Shown here one piece after another: positions 57,601 through 64,000 of a stretch of 64,000 nt of DNA. This stretch comes from Oscheius dolichura (lineage: Eukaryota; Nematoda; Chromadorea; Rhabditida; Rhabditidae): NCBI GenBank assembly GCA_932521035.1, contig OW051493.1, forward strand, positions 2,046,001 through 2,110,000, written 5' to 3'. The notes beneath the pieces were generated by a model that was not told the DNA's origin, searched no databases, and saw nothing but the letters and a program-made list of their open reading frames with translations. The first letter of the stretch is position 1. Each line of letters opens with the position of its first letter. A program made the position numbers and the translations under genes.

Positions 57601-60110
57601 TTCAAAACAGCCTTATAACGGAAGACAGCCATTGGGATTGGTTGTGTTGTACAATCCGGTACAGATTCGAAAGTTGTTGGAAACAGAAGCATCTATCAAA
57701 TTGACACAGTAAACTAGTTTTCGGCCATGGTTATCAAATTTCAAGTTTGCAATATTATTAAAGCTCTGTCGAAAATAACACTCGCTCGTTTGACGTTATG
57801 CTTTGTCCATTTGTTGATCTTCGCTACCTTCTTCCATAGAAATATAGACAAAATTTGAAAAGCAACAATACGTGGATTAGGTGGAATCTGTAAATTGAGA
57901 TAATATTGAATTGGCAGAACATTTAGAAGACGAAAATTCCCCTTTGAAAAAGCATCGGCTTCCCTTGGAGAAGCAACTCCACACAGAAGCATTTTTAACC
58001 GATAAAATCATCCCGCTATTGCCTGTTCTGTTCTGTTCATAATGCAATGGGAAATGGGAAAAGTTAGCAACATATTTCCTTTAATCTTACCGTCAAATTC
58101 TACCTTCCCACCTTTTTTACTAGAAAAAGTTTTCAATCCTGGTATGGAATCCAGGTCAACATTAGCTTCTATTCGCTACGTTTGAAGAAATCTTCTCAAC
58201 TTTCCTCACTTTCCAAAAAATAGGGGGCCTTTTGGGAACGGCGAAGAAAACTGAAACAAAAATGAAAATCTCGATCACTTTTGTTTGAAAGGTCCCACGC
58301 GGAAGGTTTTGGTACGCTAACCCTGTTTTTTTGGAAACTATAACAGCCTTCTAAAAACTCTAGAAAATTTTTCCGCTTATGCGCAGGTAATTGTAATTCT
58401 TTCAAAGCTGGGATTAATATCAGCTTGCCAGAACATTTTCCAATAGGAAATCTCCTACCAAAACTCTCCTCTCCCAGCGTACTGCTCCCATTATTTTAAC
58501 AGCTTCTCTCCCATCCAAAGGTCATTCATCCCGTTCCCAACTGAGGTTAATCCTCGAATTTGGCTTTTCCCCCCTTCAAAAGACTATTTTTTCCTGTTAG
58601 AACCTTCCAAAACCCTGAAAATTGGAGGACTTCCCCTCCTGATTTGCATAACAAGATGAAGTTCCCTTTAGGGGTCGGGGTTGTCTCTTTCGATAGAATG
58701 AAAAATATTGGGGAGACCTCCCTACTCTTCCCCTGGTTAGAGAGGAAGTCCATCAGAGTATCCACCAGGCTCTTCTAATCTCATTGTCTCTTCCCGGCCC
58801 TGGCCCCTTCCTCTTTTTTAAAGGACCGTTACTCTCCTTCCTTTGAATCTCATTTTTCCTCGTCTAACCGCCCACCTTTACCCATTAGAGAAGGAGCCGG
58901 GGAGCGGGGGCCACATTGTCCACATTTTGTTTCCCAAATTGTGCGGACAGTCCCCGGGGACCGGGGGAGACGGGTGGACGAGACGAAGCTACACGGATTT
59001 AAGAGTTTCTTCCACGGGCCATCCAACTTCTCTCCCCCTTCCTTTCTCCTTAATCTTTTTTCGATTGGCCCCCTCCTTCCACTTTTTCTCTACTATTAGA
59101 AGAGTACTCCAAGAGAAAGAATGAGCAGCCGGACAGGAAATTGCCCCCTCTTATTGTGTTTAGAGCAGAAATAACGAGCAACCGGGGAGTAGAATGAGGG
59201 TGGCAGCTATTTTTATGCTTCCATGAGCTTTGCAACAGAGAAAACAAGCGGTAGTGGTCAGTACGAAGTAAACCTTTCCAGCCGATTGTGGTTAGGTAAA
59301 CTCGCCCTTGCTCTTTCCGCTAGCTACAGGCCAAAGAACTGACTCGTTTCTCTAACAAAGTACACTGGAACACCGCCGTTCTCCGCCATTTTCGTATGCA
59401 TTAGGACATCGTGACCCGGTCAGAGACCCCCAAATGACGTCATCCGTGTTCCGTGATCACTATTCTTCCTCCTTTTTGTTCCCTTCTCCACTTCATTCCT
59501 TTCCCTCCTTTTCCCTTCCCTTTTCCCCAAATAAAGTAATAACTTCTCGGTGTTCTTGTTCCTTTAAATTCGCCGAAAATCGGTCTCTAACTTGTCACTC
59601 AAAGTGCAGGGCTAAATCTCTCTTTCCCCGTCTACTTGGATAACTTCAATTGTTTCAATTTCGCTACTTATTCTCTTTTCTTCAAGCACAGACAGTAAAA
59701 GTCAGCTTTTTCTTCTGCTATCATAATTAGCCCTTCGTTGTTCTGTTGTTTCCCTCCTCCAGACGGATAACAATTCCTCGTCGCCAATTACTTCCACTCC
59801 ACGCGTAAAACTGCCGTCAAAATGACGAATGAGGGTGGACGCCGGAGGGAAATCGCGGAAGAAATGTAATTCTCAACAATTTGAAATTTTCGCATTTACC
59901 TTTTTATCAAAAAAATTCATCGATTGAATTAATACTGCATACATGTGTGAGGTCCGCAATTACATAAAATAGTTATCAAAATGGTAAACCAGCGCAATAA
60001 TCGCGCGGTGGTTAGGTTTCTATCCCTTCCCGGGATTTTTTTTTCTAAAACTGTTATCGCGCGTAGCGCGTCACCTCTCCACCTTTTCTGATTTTTTCTT
60101 TTTGTACCGT
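54700..60110. other. Gene-poor stretch
   Basis: No gene supported. If the exon at 54546 belongs to a gene that continues rightward, this is intron. Paired segments at 56340-56460 and 56630-56700 share a CTTCCACAGCC or CTTCCGCAGCC core and a TTTCCTC-type tract, another decayed duplication. The block 58780-59060 is C-rich. A cluster of short frames at 55028-55390 has no ATG or domain. Confidence 0.4.
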
Positions 60111-60114
60111 GTTC

Positions 60115-60345
60115 AGCATCTGATTCTACATCGTATGACACCCATTACAGTAAGTTTTGGGCACATCCTGAATTTTGAAAAATATTTTTTGAAAAGTGGC
60201 CGCTTTCCCCCGGAAACAGTACACTAGATTTGTTCTCGGCTCCCCGTGGTCGGATTTCTTTAATTCTTCGACTGTGTTATTGGAAATGATGTCCCACCGT
60301 GTCGCGTCGACGTTTCCAAACATTTAGTCCACGCAGAGCGACGTT
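60115..60345 (-). mobile_element. Inverted copy of the dispersed element fragment
   Basis: Complementary to 40225-40480 at moderate identity. The minus-strand frame (60323-60126) begins MFGNVDATRWDIISN and contains ELKKSDHGEPRTNLVY; conserved residues between the two copies are those expected if the segment was under protein-level selection when it spread. It sits 210 bp from the large fold-back element. Confidence 0.5.
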
Positions 60346-60556
60346 ATGGGTCTTCAACGGCGCGCATCGCAGAAAAGGGGTAGAAAAAACAAAAAAAAAA
60401 CACAAAAACCTGTGCCTTGTGGAAAATTAGAATAAAAAAGCTAAAACTGGGGCAAAAGCGGAGATCGAAGCGGCTTGGGGAGCGCGTCTCCTTTTATAAG
60501 CAAGTGAAACGGCAGACATTCCCATTTGCGAGCAAATAGGGACAAAAAGAGAACAA

Positions 60557-61639
60557 TTATGATTTGAAAAAGTGGAACACGAAGAATGCTGTGGTTAGGA
60601 TTACCCTAACCGTTCAAAAAGCGAGCAATAGAGGGGGAAACCGGGCAAAAGGAGGGCAGTAGAAACGACCTAACCACCGCCTAGTCAGAGAGCAAGTTTC
60701 AATGCTTTCTCACGGGTCGAAAGTACCAATCAATGTAGTTCGTTTTGTCGGAACTTCCACCATAGGGGGGTCTCCTACCACCACAAAGTCAAAATCACCC
60801 GGTGAATATCATGATGGGGGTCTCCGGAGGAGGACTGTACCATAAGTTTAACGCCCAACGGCATTAAAGTACAAGTTCGGACTTAGGCGGGGGCCGGCAG
60901 CTCCTCGTAGGATGAAATGTTATGGGGCCAGAAAGGCGGAATAGATCAGACAACCTTCCCTTCCTTCTCTGACTAGGCGGTGGTTATAGTCCGTTTCCAA
61001 TCTCGGGTTTTTCGGCTACGGGACCTTTTCCCAGTCCTTTAAATTATTCACGCTCGCGCTGTGTTTTCTTGTCTGTATTTTTTCAATTTTTCATGTTTTT
61101 ATTGAGTATAAGATGTTTATTAGTTCGGATATGATTGTTAGAAAGAAGAAAGTGGGTATTACACGGTAAGAGAACAAAATTAACGAAAAAATCCATTTTC
61201 AGCTGGGAAATTCGGATTCTTCTTGCTCTGATACGTTCGAATGCCATAGGTTCCATCTTTTGTAATGCTCTACATGAGGAGCAGCAGTACATCCGTTAGG
61301 AAGGTGTATCAGGCGGCGAAGTATCAAGATGTGAACTAACCGTTAGCAAACCGATCCTCCGAGAGTCCTATGAGTATCATATAGTAGAAGCATAGGTAAA
61401 AATATAAGAAAACAGTCACAAACCCGTGTTACAAGCAAAAAGTAAAACAAAAAAAATGTAGCACGGGCGTGAATTATTTAAAGGACTGGGAAAAGGTCCC
61501 GTAGCCGGAAAACCCGAGATTGGAAACGGACTATAGGTCGTTTCTATTGCTCGCTTTTTGCACGGTGAAATGAAATGAAGGTGAAATGGTGAAATCCTAA
61601 CCACAGCATTCTTCGTGTTCCACTTTTTCATATCATAAT
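60557..61639. mobile_element. Composite fold-back element of about 1.08 kb
   Basis: Terminal inverted repeats of about 48 bp: the left end has TGAAAAAGTGGAACACGAAG and AATGCTGTGGTTAGGATT at 60565-60602; the right end has their complement at 61592-61634. A second, inner pair of arms (60985-61054 and 61464-61535) is nearly identical over about 70 bp (AGTCCGTTTCCAATCTCGGG, CTACGGGACCTTTTCCCAGT). The order is therefore A-B-B'-A'. The middle holds no clear transposase. The A end is shared with the element at 39.6 kb. Confidence 0.85.
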
Positions 61640-62702
61640 ATACATATAATCATTAGAGAAAAGTAGAAAAGTAAGAGCTGAATTGTTTACTTCTCATAGC
61701 TTTACGGAACGAATTAATAGCTTTATTTTCCTTTGGAATCGTTCCCATTCTCTATTGGTTAGCCAAAAATTGCGTTTCAAGTTTCGAGACAGCAAAAAGA
61801 ATACAAAAGTTGCAAGCATTTCAATCACTGCTCTTCCTTTACCTCACCAAAAACAACTGCTGTTGTCCTATATTTCTGGAAATGTTACAGAGAAACGGGA
61901 TACTGTAGAGGAATAGCCAATAGAAAAGCGATCCCAGACAGTCGCTACCGTTTTTATTCAAATACTGACTGGTGTTTCCTAAAGCAGCGTATTTTCTTTT
62001 GCTGCGAGGATTCCATAAATCGTTGAGTTTATCAGGTTCACTGATAAGTTTTACCCTTTGCGATACAACCGCCAAAATTGTCTATATTCTTCAAGATATT
62101 TTTCCATTCTAATCTCAAGAACTTGAAGCATTTCGTTTTTTTTTAAAGTTTTGGGTTGGAAATAAATACCGAAGTTTTTATTCCGCCACGGAACATTTTA
62201 ATTTTAAAATTATTTCAAAAATTCCTTTTATTGATGATCCTTGCGAAACCCTCTTCTAGACGTATTTCAGAAGCCGCAGACCCCGAGATTTGACCTTTCT
62301 CTCCCGTGTTCCATTTTCCCTGCTCCCCGTCCCCCGTTAGCAGAATATGCATAGAAACCAGTGATCTGACTCCCTCTCTCCCCTTTTCCCGGCTAAAAAG
62401 GGTCAAAGAATTCATCTGGTCTCCCTCCATCATACATCCCCCTCCGGCTCATATTTCATATGTTTTCTCAGCTGCTCTCACTGTCGTCTTGCTTGCTCTT
62501 TTGCACCGAGTCATCCAGTCACTTCCCTCTTGTTCTTGTTCTCTTCCCGAGAAAGATGTTTATCTGGTCGTGTCATCTTCTGCCAAGTAGTAAAGTAAAC
62601 TATCTCACTCCCACCCCCGGCAATCCGTCTTTTATGAGCAGAAACCGCTGCTTCATAAACAGCTCGTTTGCACCTCTTTGCCATTCTCAGATTTATGACT
62701 CT
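61640..62702. other. Non-coding stretch
   Basis: No supported gene; AT-rich to about 62220, then C/T-rich. No repeat-family member before the palindromic element at 62703. Confidence 0.4.
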
Positions 62703-62790
62703 GCACCCGTAAAATATCGTCAGCTCGCAGGTCTGAAGAATTGACGCGCCCAAATGAAGATCCCCCGAGCTGCCGAGATTTTCCGGGTGC
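62703..62790. repeat. 88-bp palindromic element
   Basis: Arms GCACCCGTAAAATATCGTCA and CTGCCGAGATTTTCCGGGTG, each with one or two changes from consensus. It lies about 340 bp upstream of the acceptor of the candidate exon at 63131. Confidence 0.9.
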
Positions 62791-63130
62791 GGGCGCACCG
62801 GAATCTTGGACCCTCTCTTTCTCTTCCCTTCTCTCTTCTTTTGAAATTCTGTGATTTTCTCAGGGCAGTGTATTTGCCTAAGAGTGGAGCACTCATATCT
62901 GTCTCACCCTGTGCCCCGTCTCCGTGTCTAAAAACTGAAACACGAGCTTCTCCAACTGCCCCCGTGGCGTTTTCCGCCTCTCCTCCCTCCCCGCTCCTGC
63001 CTCCCGCCGTGTTGCCCCGGGAGTATTTTGTGGTGTGTCAGCTGTGCCTTTCCCTCTTTCTTCTCTCCTCCTTCCCCCTCTTCCCACATTCTTCTCCATT
63101 AAATCATCAGCTTCTCTTTTTTCCAATCAG

Positions 63131-63309
63131 GACCCCCTCAAAAATGGGAGATTCCTCCCCGGAGCCGTTGGACGAGTTGGACGAGGTCACACACCGACGG
63201 GTTGTCCGTTGGGCTTCCGTCCGGGAACCCACCGCCAACGGGGCACACGCCCTCCGGAGGACAGGCACCGTCCCGGCCATGTATCCACGGCCGCATCGAT
63301 CACCGACAG
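63131..63309 (+). CDS. Candidate exon, reading frame ambiguous
   Basis: A strong acceptor (TTTTTTCCAATCAG) at 63130 and a donor (CGACAG|GTAGAG) at 63309 bound a GC-rich, 179-bp exon unlike its AT-rich surroundings. All three plus-strand frames are open. One contains an ATG at 63144 and reads MGDSSPEPLDELDEVTHRR ... which has the most protein-like composition; another would fit in phase behind the exon at 54546-54699. I cannot tell start exon from internal exon, and the gene would continue beyond the window. Confidence 0.4.
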
Positions 63310-64000
63310 GTAGAGTTCGGGACAGGGGAATTATTAAAGCGGAAAGAAGGGAAACATGTTCGCGAGACGCCGGCAGACAGGGATATGTTCGTTTTGACGC
63401 AACTGTCACTCACAAAATGAAGCGATTTCTAGTCGAATCTGACCTTTCCCCAAGTCGAGGGGAAGGGGGCTCTTTCGAAAAAAATGGAATTGTTTCAAGT
63501 TTGACATAAAAGCTGTCAAACCAGAGAGAGACAATAATAACTTTCCGTCAGCTAGTGACTAAAAATGAAATCGAATTATCGAAATTTGATTTTTGCTCCT
63601 TCCTACCACTTTTTATGCATTTCACCCTTCCCATAGGAAGAAAAACCAGTCCCGGTGATCAGTTCTTGAAAGGCTTTCAATCGTTCTCAAGAAAAACTCT
63701 TGAAAAGGGGGATTTCATCCATCTTTTCCAAATGTTTTAGGTTTGGTATAAGAAATATAAAAAAAGCCCCAAAAGCGCTTTTTTTTGGGGGGGAGGGGGG
63801 GGGGGGGGGGGGGGTCCATGGACCTAATGTCGCGCGTCCTCTTTTATCTGTTTTACCTTGATAATAAGGAAAAATACTACAATAGCAGGTGATTTTCACT
63901 CGAATTTGACTTTTTTTCCAAGGCAAAAATGGAATTACTCGGCTTCGTCAATGGAAATGTTAGGGTTGGTATAAGAAATGCTAACTCAAACTGATTTAGT
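63310..64000. other. Non-coding end of window with poly-G tract
   Basis: Probably intron downstream of the exon at 63131. It contains a poly-G tract (63787-63814, seven G, one A, twenty G). Two short segments, 63610-63750 and 63890-63990, resemble each other (TTTAGGTTTGGTATAAGAAA versus GTTAGGGTTGGTATAAGAAA), a local duplication about 230 bp apart. Confidence 0.45.

Noticed and set aside
4143..62790. CRISPR array suggested by repeated 20-bp units
   Set aside because: The units are inverted pairs scattered over 58 kb in a spliced eukaryotic genome, not direct repeats with uniform spacers.
62754..63509. 251-codon plus-strand open frame spanning 62754-63509
   Set aside because: It crosses a palindromic element, an acceptor and a donor, so it cannot be one exon; only the 63131-63309 part is bounded by splice sites.

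Overview
The window is eukaryotic nuclear DNA from a small invertebrate, most probably a nematode. Coding exons are short and are separated by many introns of about 40-55 bp that end in TTTCAG or TTTTAG. Several start codons sit directly behind an acceptor-like site, as in spliced-leader trans-splicing, and two genes lie 161 bp apart on the same strand. Short TACTGTAA / ACGGTAAC-like motifs of the kind common in nematode non-coding DNA are scattered throughout. I cannot name the species, and the phylum call is an inference.

Layout. 1-5 kb: no gene seen, but one clean hAT-type MITE with an 8-bp target duplication. 5.07-8.54 kb (minus): a secreted selenoprotein P-like protein with cysteines only, a Gln-rich linker and a Cys-rich tail; four of its introns carry the same 87-bp palindromic element. 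9.03-12.90 kb (minus): two tandem RagA/B GTPase genes with a local gene-conversion signature. 13.23-16.09 kb (minus): a SAPS-domain subunit of protein phosphatase 6. 16.84-18.46 kb (plus): Sas10/Utp3, followed closely by a 9-kb gene (18.62-27.76 kb, plus) for an unrecognised protein that looks like several OB/cold-shock-like modules, with fold-back elements in its last long intron. 29.78-31.15 kb (plus): a degenerate innexin-like gene. 31.25-31.98 kb: a 20/21-bp satellite that is open in all six frames. 32.16-33.69 kb (minus): an unrecognised, probably beta-propeller-like protein. 33.7-36.0 kb: a degenerate periodic repeat. 37.64-42.67 kb (plus): a type II membrane glycosyltransferase of the nucleotide-diphospho-sugar transferase family, with mobile DNA in its first intron. 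42.70-45.24 kb (minus): an unrecognised gene. From 45 kb to the end the window is gene-poor: I can support only isolated candidate exons (46.18, 54.55 and 63.13 kb), with degenerate repeats and a large composite fold-back element at 60.6-61.6 kb.

Functional links. RagA (mTORC1 amino-acid sensing), the PP6 SAPS subunit (which has published links to TOR-type growth signalling in other eukaryotes) and Sas10 (ribosome biogenesis) are neighbours in a growth-control neighbourhood, but nothing in the sequence shows co-regulation beyond the close spacing of Sas10 and the next gene. Most of the non-coding sequence looks like decayed, periodically arranged repeat DNA rather than unique sequence. Exon boundaries were assigned by eye from splice consensus and reading-frame continuity. 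They are most reliable for the RagA, SAPS, Sas10 and glycosyltransferase genes, where all phases close.
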